A stretch of 64,000 bases of DNA, from contig CAYWGH010000016.1 in assembly GCA_964457925.1 (NCBI GenBank), forward strand, positions 62,001 through 126,000, given 5' to 3'. This document shows, piece after piece, positions 17,540-24,808 of the stretch. The notes beneath the pieces are model-generated. The model searched no databases. It was not told the DNA's origin and saw only the letters and a program-made list of their open reading frames with translations. Source of the DNA: Coneutiohabitans sp964457925. GTDB lineage: Bacteria > Zhuqueibacterota > Zhuqueibacteria > Zhuqueibacterales > Zhuqueibacteraceae. Numbering within the stretch: the stretch's first letter is position 1; every line of letters begins with the position of its first letter. The position numbers and the translations under genes were made by a program.

Positions 17540-18601
17540 ATGACGAATAAACGTCTGCTTTCGTTTTTAACGGTTTGTTTGGCGCTGGCTGCCCTTTCGG
17601 GCAGCTTGCTCGCCCAAACGCCGGATGTCCAAAACAAGCGCATTGGCACCGCGGCGGCCCCCGAGTTACTGATTCCGGTCGGCGCGCGTGATCTGGCCAT
17701 GGGCGGTTCCAGCATCGGAACCACCTCTGGCATCGATGCATTGCATTACAACCCCGCCGGCCTTGGCCGCCTTACGGGCGCTGCCGAGGGCACGGTCAGC
17801 CACATGTCGTATATCGCTGACATCAATGTCAATTACGGCGCTGTCGGCATCAATTTCGGTGGTTTTGGCACCCTCGGTCTCAGCATCAAAGCATTGGATT
17901 TTGGTGATATTCCGATGACCACCACCGACGATCCCGAAGGCGTTGCGGGCAGAACGTTCAATCCCTCCTTCATAACGTTGGGATTCAGCTATGCACGTGC
18001 CTTCACCGATGCCATCACTGCCGGTGGTACTATAAAGCTGATTTCCGAAAACTTGCACCGCGTCTCGGGTAAAGGTGTTGCCATGGATTTCGGTGTGCAA
18101 TACCACGGCGTTGCCGGCTTCAAGGGCGTGAATCTCGGCGTCGCATTGAAGAATGTCGGCCCGCAAGTTAGCTTCGACGGCCCAGGCTTGCTCCGCCTCG
18201 GGGATGCGGCTGATGGCCGCCGACCCACCCAGTACTATAGCTCGGAAGCAGCTAGCTGGGAATTGCCCACTTCAGTCGAAATTGGCTTTGCTTATGAAAA
18301 CAAGTTCGCGGAAAGTGTGTCCTACTCCCTGAACACCACCTATGCTAACAACAACTTGGCGCTCGACGGCTATCGTTTTGGCGGCGAGTTGGGCTATGCC
18401 ATGGAAAACTTGAAGTTGGCGGGCCGCGCCGGCTATGAGCTTTCCGACAAGGGTGCGACCGATGAACAAATCTTTGGCCCGACGTTGGGTTTTGGTTTGA
18501 CCTACATCACCGAAGGTTTGGACATCACCGTTGATTATGCCTATCGTTCGGTCGATCTCTTCAATAGCAACAACGTGTTTTCGTTGAAGCTCGGCTTCTA
18601 A
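17540..18601 (+). CDS. PorV/PorQ-family outer-membrane protein
   Basis: A 353-residue barrel protein with a signal peptide (about residues 1-25, ending LLAQ). The UPF0164/PorV-PorQ hallmark follows: PVGARDLAMGGSSIGTTSG...ALHYNPAGLGRL, then alternating beta strands ending KLGF. PorV acts in type IX secretion as the outer-membrane shuttle that binds cargo C-terminal domains; many FCB genomes carry several PorV-like paralogues dedicated to particular cargo. Placement directly after a T9SS-tailed secreted protein fits that role. AAGGAG lies about nine bases upstream of the ATG, and a terminator follows at 18638. Whether it is the general PorV or a dedicated paralogue cannot be told from this window. 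Confidence 0.88.
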   Translation: MTNKRLLSFLTVCLALAALSGSLLAQTPDVQNKRIGTAAAPELLIPVGARDLAMGGSSIGTTSGIDALHYNPAGLGRLTGAAEGTVSHMSYIADINVNYGAVGINFGGFGTLGLSIKALDFGDIPMTTTDDPEGVAGRTFNPSFITLGFSYARAFTDAITAGGTIKLISENLHRVSGKGVAMDFGVQYHGVAGFKGVNLGVALKNVGPQVSFDGPGLLRLGDAADGRRPTQYYSSEAASWELPTSVEIGFAYENKFAESVSYSLNTTYANNNLALDGYRFGGELGYAMENLKLAGRAGYELSDKGATDEQIFGPTLGFGLTYITEGLDITVDYAYRSVDLFNSNNVFSLKLGF

Positions 18602-18637
18602 GCCGTTTTTCGACTGACATCGGTTGTCATATTTTGG

Positions 18638-18670
18638 AAAGGCTGCTCGCTCGCGGGCAGCCTTTCGTTT
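18638..18670 (+). terminator. Intrinsic terminator after the receptor/PorV set
   Basis: AAAGGCTGC (18638-18646) pairs perfectly with GCAGCCTTT (18657-18665) around a ten-base loop and is followed by CGTTT. It lies 37 bases after the stop of the PorV-like gene and closes the three-gene set. Confidence 0.7.
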
Positions 18671-18718
18671 GTAGGTAACGGCTGATTTAGTTGCCTTACC
18701 TGAATTATTTTAAAGGCT

Positions 18719-18850
18719 CAACCATGAAGACGCAAAGGCACGAAGAACAAGAATTTATCAAGTCGAAATGAGAGAAGCTGAGCTTTTACCGCCAAGTATT
18801 CGTGCTTCTCAAAAAATCAAAGTTTTATGTCTTGGTACCTTCGTGGTTAA
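18719..18850. repeat. Dispersed intergenic repeat, short form
   Basis: The left end AACCATGAAGACGCAAAGGC and the right end, whose complement reads TTAACCACGAAGGTACCAAG, form imperfect inverted termini. Both ends and the TTCTCAAAAA stretch near the right side recur in the same order at 21584-21832. The element has no coding capacity and lies between genes. Confidence 0.6.
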
Positions 18851-19176
18851 GAATAATTGAGGCTTGGTACGCATCTAAAGATTACCTCCTGAGTTCGTCG
18901 TAGCCCTGCGCTCTTGCGGGGGTATTGGCAGAACAGTGAAGCTCGCCTCCTCACCAGCCGCCCACATGAGGGGCGGGATGACCTTCGTCCGATAAGTTAT
19001 TTTCAGATGAACCCTTAGACAGAGCTTGTCGAAAGCGCCCCTTTTGAAACGTCATTTTGAAAGAATTTTCTTGCGCGCTTAGTACAAAACCAGTCAAACG
19101 TTACGCCGCGCCGCTCAAGAAAATTCCTACGGAATGGCATGTTGCATTTTAAGATTGAATCACTAACTTTGCCGCA

Positions 19177-21534
19177 ATGAAATCACCTACCCTGAATTCA
19201 CGCCTGTCTGTTGGAATTTGTTTTTTAGTGATTTTCTTCACTTTTTCAGCTTGCCAGAAACGTCCGGAAACGCAAAATTATTTTCCCGAAATCGGGCCGC
19301 AAGCGCTGCATCAAATTTCGCTGGATCTGCAAAGCGGCGTGCGCGTTTTGTCTCTTGCCCTGCGCCCGGGCTATGAAGATTTGGCTGCCCTGGCCTATCT
19401 TCGCCTCGCCGAAGGCGCAACGATTGCCAGCGCTTATGTCAGCAATGGCGAAGCCGGCGAAAGCGATCTTGCCGCACTTTATCCGGATCAACTTGCGGGG
19501 ACGTTACGATTGGAGGCGGATGCGGCCCTGGCTTATCTCGGCGGTGAAGCTTATTTCCTCAATCAGCCGGAGGTTGTGGCCGCGCGCGATTCTCTCACCG
19601 TGCGCAAATCCTGGCGCAGCGACTCGTTGAGCGCCCGCCTCGCCAGCCTTATGCTGAAATACAAACCCGATATCATTCTGGTGGCGCGCGATTGGGCGGC
19701 CTCCGAGCAAAGCTGGCAAACACAAACTTTGCTTTCCGACTTGCTTGTTGCCGTGCAGCAAATTCTGCCCAAACCGACCAACGGCAGTGCTGTTGCCATA
19801 AACTCTGATTCGCTTTGGCAGGTTGGCCGCATTTGGGCGGATGATCCCGCCAAGTCTGGTGTGCGCTTGCCGGTTGATGACAAGCATCCGAAATGGAAAA
19901 AGAGTTACAAAGCGATCGCAGATGAAGCCGGCGCGAAATATGCTTCTTTGCGGCTGCAACGCCGGGCCTGGCAAGGGACGCAACCGCCCTCTTACACCCT
20001 GCTGTATCCGCGAACGGACGCCGCTCCGCAAACCCTGACGGAAAATTATCCTGATCTTGCGCGCTTCCGCTATTTGCGCAACATGGCCGGGCGCATGGAG
20101 CAACTTGCCGGCGCGGCGCGGGAAAAATCAGCGGAAGCGCTCGGGCCGGGACTGCTGAGCGCGATTGACTCGGTGGGCGTTCACATCGCTTTGCGCGACC
20201 GGCTGAACAGTTATGAAGAGCGGTCACTTTACGCCTGGAAAATGAATCTCGACCGGCTGCGCAATAACTTGCTCAACGTCAAAGTGGATTATACCATCGC
20301 CGACACCGCATTAACCGTGGTGCAAGTGACCCAACTTACAATTAAAAACATTACCGGCCTCTCGGAAATTGGTGAAACCTCCATCAATTTTAGCGCTTTG
20401 CCGGAAGATTGGGCCGTCAATGAATCGCTCGAACGGCGATTTGCCTACAAACCCGGTGAGACGTTCACGCTGCTCTCGCCACAAAGCCTGCCGTTCAACA
20501 CGCCGCAAAATCTTTTTGGCTTGCAGGCGCTGCAGGCCTCGCATAAAATCACTTTTCATGTCGTGCATCGCAGTTCCAATCGCGAGCAGAGCTTCATCAA
20601 GACCATCAATCAACGCATGTATTACGCTCCGCGTTTTCTCGTTGAAGTCTTGACGCCGATCGTGCGCGTGATTCCGGGCGAGAAAATCGAATTGCGCATG
20701 AAGAATTACTCGCGCGACGGCGTTGCCGACACCATTGGCGTGGCGCACGAGGCCGTAACCTCCACCCCCGGCCTTTTCCGCCTAAGTTTCAAAGAAGCCG
20801 AGCAATATCTGACGCTTTATCTGGATTGGCCGAAGGAAATTCAGGAAGGCACACATATTTTTCCGGTAACAATTGACGGCGATGAGGTTGCCAAGTTTGC
20901 CGCCCGGCAGTTTCACGCTGAGATTGACCGCAACCGCCGTATCGGCATCTTGACAACGGCCGGCAACACGTTACTGAAAGACGCCCTGCGCCGCCTGACG
21001 GTGAAAAGCGCCAATCTTGTGGTGAATCCCGAACGCATACAACAAAAGGATTCGCTGGACGTCATTATAGTAGACCGTCGTGCGCTGGCGCTGGAACCGC
21101 GCTTCCGCGATGATAAAGCCTCGCTTCAGGCGTTTGCCGAGAGGGGGGGGCATTTGATCATCCTTGCGCAAGACCCTGAATCGTGGAACCGCGCACCGCT
21201 GTGGGACGGTTTGCAATTAGCCGCCACGCAACAGTTCGATGAGAGTTTCCCGCTGCAAAATGACGAACAGCACCCATTGCTCAACTCTCCAAACCGTCTG
21301 CGGGCGCAAGATTGGGAAGGCTGGCTTTATCGGCGCGGCTACAACCTTGTTTCCCTTGCCCAAAAAGACGGCGTTGAAATGCCTGTGAAGGCAGCGGGAG
21401 AGGGGACGCCGTTGTTGCTCACGCGCAAGCTCGGCAACGGCAAAATAACGTATGTCGATTTAGCTTTGACGCCGCAATGGCTGAATGTGCAGCCCGGCGC
21501 TTACCGCTTGCTGGCAAATTTGATTTCGTACTAG
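19177..21534 (+). CDS. PIG-L/LmbE-like lipoprotein lacking catalytic motifs
   Basis: A 785-residue lipoprotein (lipobox FSAC, Cys26). Residues about 54-230 follow the PIG-L deacetylase (LmbE) layout: VRVLSLALRPGYEDLAALAYLRL aligns with the family's opening strand, AYVSNGEAGE matches its nucleotide-fold turn, and PDIILVARDW matches the strand before the second metal motif. The metal-binding PHPDDE is replaced by RPGYED, and the later His-containing motif by SEQSWQTQ, so hydrolase activity is unlikely. A long beta-rich middle (about 330-580) follows. The C-terminal part (about 585-720) resembles a class I glutamine-amidotransferase/ThuA-like fold (RRIGILTTAGNT...FAERGGHLIILAQ). The likely role is binding or scaffolding at the cell envelope. 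No operon partner is obvious. Confidence 0.75.
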   Translation: MKSPTLNSRLSVGICFLVIFFTFSACQKRPETQNYFPEIGPQALHQISLDLQSGVRVLSLALRPGYEDLAALAYLRLAEGATIASAYVSNGEAGESDLAALYPDQLAGTLRLEADAALAYLGGEAYFLNQPEVVAARDSLTVRKSWRSDSLSARLASLMLKYKPDIILVARDWAASEQSWQTQTLLSDLLVAVQQILPKPTNGSAVAINSDSLWQVGRIWADDPAKSGVRLPVDDKHPKWKKSYKAIADEAGAKYASLRLQRRAWQGTQPPSYTLLYPRTDAAPQTLTENYPDLARFRYLRNMAGRMEQLAGAAREKSAEALGPGLLSAIDSVGVHIALRDRLNSYEERSLYAWKMNLDRLRNNLLNVKVDYTIADTALTVVQVTQLTIKNITGLSEIGETSINFSALPEDWAVNESLERRFAYKPGETFTLLSPQSLPFNTPQNLFGLQALQASHKITFHVVHRSSNREQSFIKTINQRMYYAPRFLVEVLTPIVRVIPGEKIELRMKNYSRDGVADTIGVAHEAVTSTPGLFRLSFKEAEQYLTLYLDWPKEIQEGTHIFPVTIDGDEVAKFAARQFHAEIDRNRRIGILTTAGNTLLKDALRRLTVKSANLVVNPERIQQKDSLDVIIVDRRALALEPRFRDDKASLQAFAERGGHLIILAQDPESWNRAPLWDGLQLAATQQFDESFPLQNDEQHPLLNSPNRLRAQDWEGWLYRRGYNLVSLAQKDGVEMPVKAAGEGTPLLLTRKLGNGKITYVDLALTPQWLNVQPGAYRLLANLISY

Positions 21535-21583
21535 GTTGTGTTTGCGCCTGGCTTTGTTTAGCCTGGATCATGCATAAAAACTA

Positions 21584-21832
21584 AACCATGAAGACACAAA
21601 GGCACGAAGAGAAAACGTTTGAAGTGGGTTGATCTAACTTGGCTATGTCAGATTCACTGCTGAGAGGCAGAGTTCGCTGGGAACTCTAATAAATCTTACT
21701 CTGCGATCTACTCGCCACAGCGGTGACTTTTGGAATGTGACACAGTCGAGCTAAAAAAACGAGTTTTAGCCATTGCCCATTCGCTGTTCTCAAAAATGCA
21801 ACCCTTTGTGTCCGAGGGCCTTCATGGTCATG
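21584..21832. repeat. Dispersed intergenic repeat, long form with nested 105-bp module
   Basis: The left end AACCATGAAGACACAAAGGC and the right end (21800-21832, complement ATGACCATGAAGGCCCTCGG) are inverted. Both ends match those of the 18719-18850 element, which lacks the 105-base module at 21635-21739. This and the flanks fill the 452-base gap between 21534 and 21987; nothing coding is seen there. Confidence 0.6.
21635..21739 (+). repeat. 105-bp repeat, copy A
   Basis: This stretch matches the reverse complement of 24349-24453 along its full 105 bases without gaps; I count 11 mismatches by eye. It begins TAACTTGGCTATGTCAG and ends TTTTGGAATGTG. The two copies are in inverted orientation and enclose the GWxTD gene and the third lipoprotein paralogue. 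Confidence 0.85.
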
Positions 21833-21986
21833 AATTATCCAGGTTAGGCGATTAAACGTGGAATCGTTGCTTTGCAAGCAAAGGCCTTTTGTAGCGGAGT
21901 GAGTGAATAAATTGAATTCAGGCCTTCCCTTGTTTTTGATATTCGAAAACCCCGCTTGCCTTATACTTCTTTGGAAGGAAAGCCAT

Positions 21987-23354
21987 ATGAGAAAAATTAT
22001 CGGGTTCACACTTTTGGCGCTTTTGCTTGGCCAGCCAACGCAGGCGCAGACCTTGGCGCCCGTGGGCGCTTTGCAATTTCATGTTGATTTTGCGCGTTTT
22101 CGTCAGGATGATAAATCCGGCTACCTGGAGGTTTATTACAGTTTTCATCCGCGTCTGCTCACGTTCATGCAGCAACAAGGAAAATTTCATGCCGGCATCG
22201 CCTTGTCGACTCGCATATTGCAGGCCGACGCTGATGCCGTCGTGGCGGATAAAAACATAATGCTGCATCTCGCCGAAGCAGACACTTCTGCAACATGGTA
22301 TCGCTTTCCGTTTGTGACGCAAACCGGGTTCGTGCTGCCTCACGGCGAATATGCCCTGGAAGTGACGGCTATCGACTCGCTCGCACCAGGCCGCAAGGTG
22401 AGTGCAAAGGCGCTGGTCAACATTTCTGCCTATGGCGCGACCCCAACACTTAGCGACATGGAGTTGTGTAAAAAGATCGCGCCCTCTCAAAGCAAAAACG
22501 ATCTTTTTTATAAAAATGGTCTCGAAGTTGTGCCGCAACCCGAGCCGCTGTTCGGTGTTTCGACGTCACCGGTGCTGTTTTATTATGCGGAATTGTACCG
22601 CCTTGCCCCCAATACTTCTTATATCATTAAAACGCAAATTGTCGACAGTGACGGTAAAATTATTTATGAAAAGCCGCGTGAGCAAAAATATACCGGCAGC
22701 AGCGGCATGATTGTCGACAACAAGATGGTGACGGCGCTGCCCTCCGGAAGATATAATTTGCGTTGCATCGTTGCAGATCAAGCCGGCGCCGAGTTAACCA
22801 AAAGCGAAAAGGCATTTTTTGTATTGAATCCTCACGTGCAAGTGGCGGCGCTGTCCGGCATCGATCAAATGCGCAAAGAATTTTCCGGATTGTCCGATGA
22901 AGAATTGTCGGCCGAGTTTCGCACCGCGCAATATCTGGCGCTGACCGAGGAAAAGAAAATTTTCGGTCAGTTGACCTCGGTTGAAGCCAAACGCGAGTTT
23001 CTGGCCAAATTCTGGGCGGATGCCGAGCAGGGCCGGGCGGACAAACCTGCCATCCGGCGAGCGGAATATCTGCGCCGTGTGAAAATGGCGAATCAAGAGT
23101 ATTCCGCGCTGGGCAAGGAAGGCTGGCGCACCGATCGCGGGCGCGTATTCATTCTCTATTCCAAACCGGATGAGATCGAGCGCTACCCCGCGGAAGTTGA
23201 TTCCAAAGCGCACGAGGTTTGGCGTTACTTCTCGATTGAAAAAGGCGTGGAGTTCGTCTTTATAGATCGCAACGGTTACGGTGAATACCTGCTCGTACAC
23301 TCAACCAAACGCGATGAACTGCACGACGATCTCTGGGAACGGCTGTTACAATAA
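21987..23354 (+). CDS. GWxTD domain-containing protein
   Basis: A 455-residue secreted or periplasmic protein. The ATG at 21987 is preceded by GGAAGGAA and starts a clear signal peptide (KIIGFTLLALLLGQPTQAQ). The C-terminal ~130 residues form the GWxTD domain, named for the motif seen here as GWRTD at about residue 379, followed by RGRVFILYSKPDEIERYP and VWRYFSIEKGVEFVF. Domains of this kind are frequent in FCB and Acidobacteriota genomes; their biochemical role is not established. The N-terminal ~300 residues are beta-rich (sandwich-like). A lipoprotein paralogue follows 92 bases later on the same strand, and both lie between inverted 105-bp repeats. Confidence 0.88.
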   Translation: MRKIIGFTLLALLLGQPTQAQTLAPVGALQFHVDFARFRQDDKSGYLEVYYSFHPRLLTFMQQQGKFHAGIALSTRILQADADAVVADKNIMLHLAEADTSATWYRFPFVTQTGFVLPHGEYALEVTAIDSLAPGRKVSAKALVNISAYGATPTLSDMELCKKIAPSQSKNDLFYKNGLEVVPQPEPLFGVSTSPVLFYYAELYRLAPNTSYIIKTQIVDSDGKIIYEKPREQKYTGSSGMIVDNKMVTALPSGRYNLRCIVADQAGAELTKSEKAFFVLNPHVQVAALSGIDQMRKEFSGLSDEELSAEFRTAQYLALTEEKKIFGQLTSVEAKREFLAKFWADAEQGRADKPAIRRAEYLRRVKMANQEYSALGKEGWRTDRGRVFILYSKPDEIERYPAEVDSKAHEVWRYFSIEKGVEFVFIDRNGYGEYLLVHSTKRDELHDDLWERLLQ

Positions 23355-23446
23355 TACGTAATTCCCCGGTTGGGCCAATTCAAACTGTTCCGAATCACGT
23401 TGTACGATTTTTTGGGCGTAAAGATCATTGCGCCGAGGTGTTTGCC

Positions 23447-24313
23447 ATGAAGGCTTCTCTTCGCTGGGTTCGGGCTGCCGCCATTTTAGTCGTTGGAGGT
23501 TGTCTCTCGGTTTGTACGAATTCGCCCTTCGAAAATGATATTGCTGCTGAAGCGCGGACGCTTGTGGGCGAAGTGCAGTTAAATGATCTGCAGGATAGCA
23601 AGTCCGGCGTCTATGTTTGGTTGGAAGGACTCAATCTCTCGACGCGGACAGATGAGGCGGGGCGCTTCGAGCTGGAATTACCCAAAACGCTGGACACGCA
23701 AAAAGTATCCGGGGTTTACCGGGTATATTTTTATATTGCAAACTACGGCGTGCAGTCCGTTGAAACCGTCGTGCAAAATGGGCGGTTCCTCTATGGCCAG
23801 GCCGATGTGTTTGTCAATGGCGAGTTGAAGAAGCCGATTCGCCTGTTCAAGATTCTGAATGTTAAATTGCTCGTTGATCCGCCCGGCGTTCCTCAAGACT
23901 ATCGCGGCGGTATTGATGCGCAAGTGACATTTCAAGCGACGCGGGATACCGTTACGGTTATTATTCCAAAGTCTGTCGGGGGCTTGCTCGGCGGCCTGTT
24001 TTTTGAAAACGCCGCAACCGGGGAGATTCACATCGATATTCCCGACGTTGGAGCGCGCACACGCGAGACGATTCGCGTCGGCGTGGAACCCACCAGCCGG
24101 CGTCAGATCTTTCAATTGAACGGCGCGAATTTCCGCGATTTGTTCTTGACTCCCGGCAACTACAGAGTCACTCCCTATTTTTTCATCCAACAAAACAACC
24201 TGCCCGAGGGATTATTGAAAAGCTTGGGGCTCGATCCACAAAATCTCGAACCGGTACCGGCTTATCTCAAAATTCCGTTGCGCGCGAACGAAGCGATTCT
24301 ACAGGTTTTTTGA
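23447..24313 (+). CDS. Receptor-type lipoprotein, paralogue 3
   Basis: A 288-residue lipoprotein. The ATG at 23447 has GAGG eight bases upstream; a GTG three codons earlier is an alternative. The lipobox is VVGGC (Cys19). The domain order matches the lipoproteins at 5445-6299 and 6555-7499: GEVQLNDLQDS...YVWLEGL...GRFELELP, then VYFYIANYGV, a beta-rich middle, GNYRVTPYFFI with an NLPEGLLKSLG helix, and a final LKIP. Unlike the other two it is not next to a TonB receptor but follows a GWxTD gene. Function unknown; an outer-membrane accessory role is inferred from the paralogues. Confidence 0.7.
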   Translation: MKASLRWVRAAAILVVGGCLSVCTNSPFENDIAAEARTLVGEVQLNDLQDSKSGVYVWLEGLNLSTRTDEAGRFELELPKTLDTQKVSGVYRVYFYIANYGVQSVETVVQNGRFLYGQADVFVNGELKKPIRLFKILNVKLLVDPPGVPQDYRGGIDAQVTFQATRDTVTVIIPKSVGGLLGGLFFENAATGEIHIDIPDVGARTRETIRVGVEPTSRRQIFQLNGANFRDLFLTPGNYRVTPYFFIQQNNLPEGLLKSLGLDPQNLEPVPAYLKIPLRANEAILQVF

Positions 24314-24348
24314 TAAGTGATTTTACTGAAGCCTTAACTCCACTAGAC

Positions 24349-24453
24349 CACATTCCAAAACTCACCGCAGTGGCGCGGAGATCGCAGAGTAAGATTTATT
24401 AGAATTCCCCGCGAACCCTGCCTCTTAGCGGTGAATCTGACATAGTCAGGTTA
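24349..24453 (-). repeat. 105-bp repeat, copy B (inverted)
   Basis: The reverse complement of this stretch aligns with 21635-21739 over all 105 bases with about 11 mismatches and no gaps. The shared core includes CTAATAAATCTTACTCTGCG. Only this copy lacks the AACCATGAAG flanks that surround copy A. Confidence 0.85.
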
Positions 24454-24554
24454 ATTTTGCACCGGATTTAGCCGAGCATGCAAGCGAATCGGTTTTGAGC
24501 GCGTTATGAGCCGCCCAATGGCCGGGTATGAAATTTTTGCCACAAGATGAGATG

Positions 24555-24644
24555 CAAAACTCCGAAAGGAGCGGCTTGTTCTTTTCATCAAAAGATCAAG
24601 GTTTAAAATCGAGCCCGTGCTACATATCACTCCCTCGGAGTTTC
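24555..24644. repeat. Short inverted repeat around ACTCCGA
   Basis: CAAAACTCCGAAAGGAGCG (24555-24573) faces CACTCCCTCGGAGTTTCG (24628-24645, complement CGAAACTCCGAGGGAGTG). The arms agree at most of about 16 positions across a ~55-base spacer. It may be a remnant of a small repeat element. Confidence 0.4.
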
Positions 24645-24808
24645 GTAGGACGGCGGGACGGATTTCACTAGAAACATTGCTGCGCTTCGCGGTTTGTTTG
24701 AGACAATTGTTCATTCTTTCTTGTCATATTTCAGCATGCAAAATTCAGATGGAATAATTTTCGTGCAACAGCGGACATCGTTTGCTATTCTACTTGTGCG
24801 CCGAAACA

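Larger units (their letters stand above)
18602..19176. other. Intergenic region with terminator and repeat element
   Basis: 575 bases without a gene. It contains the terminator at 18638-18670, the repeat element at 18719-18850 and a stray AGAGCTTGTCGAAAGCG at 19021-19037, similar to the arm of the hairpin at 50496. The remainder, including GC-rich sequence at 18890-18990, shows nothing I can name. Confidence 0.5.
24314..24808. other. Intergenic region with repeats
   Basis: 495 bases between the lipoprotein gene and the convergent cytochrome gene. It contains copy B of the 105-bp repeat (24349-24453) and a separate short inverted repeat (24555-24644). No gene, tRNA or terminator with a clear T-run was found. 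Confidence 0.5.
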
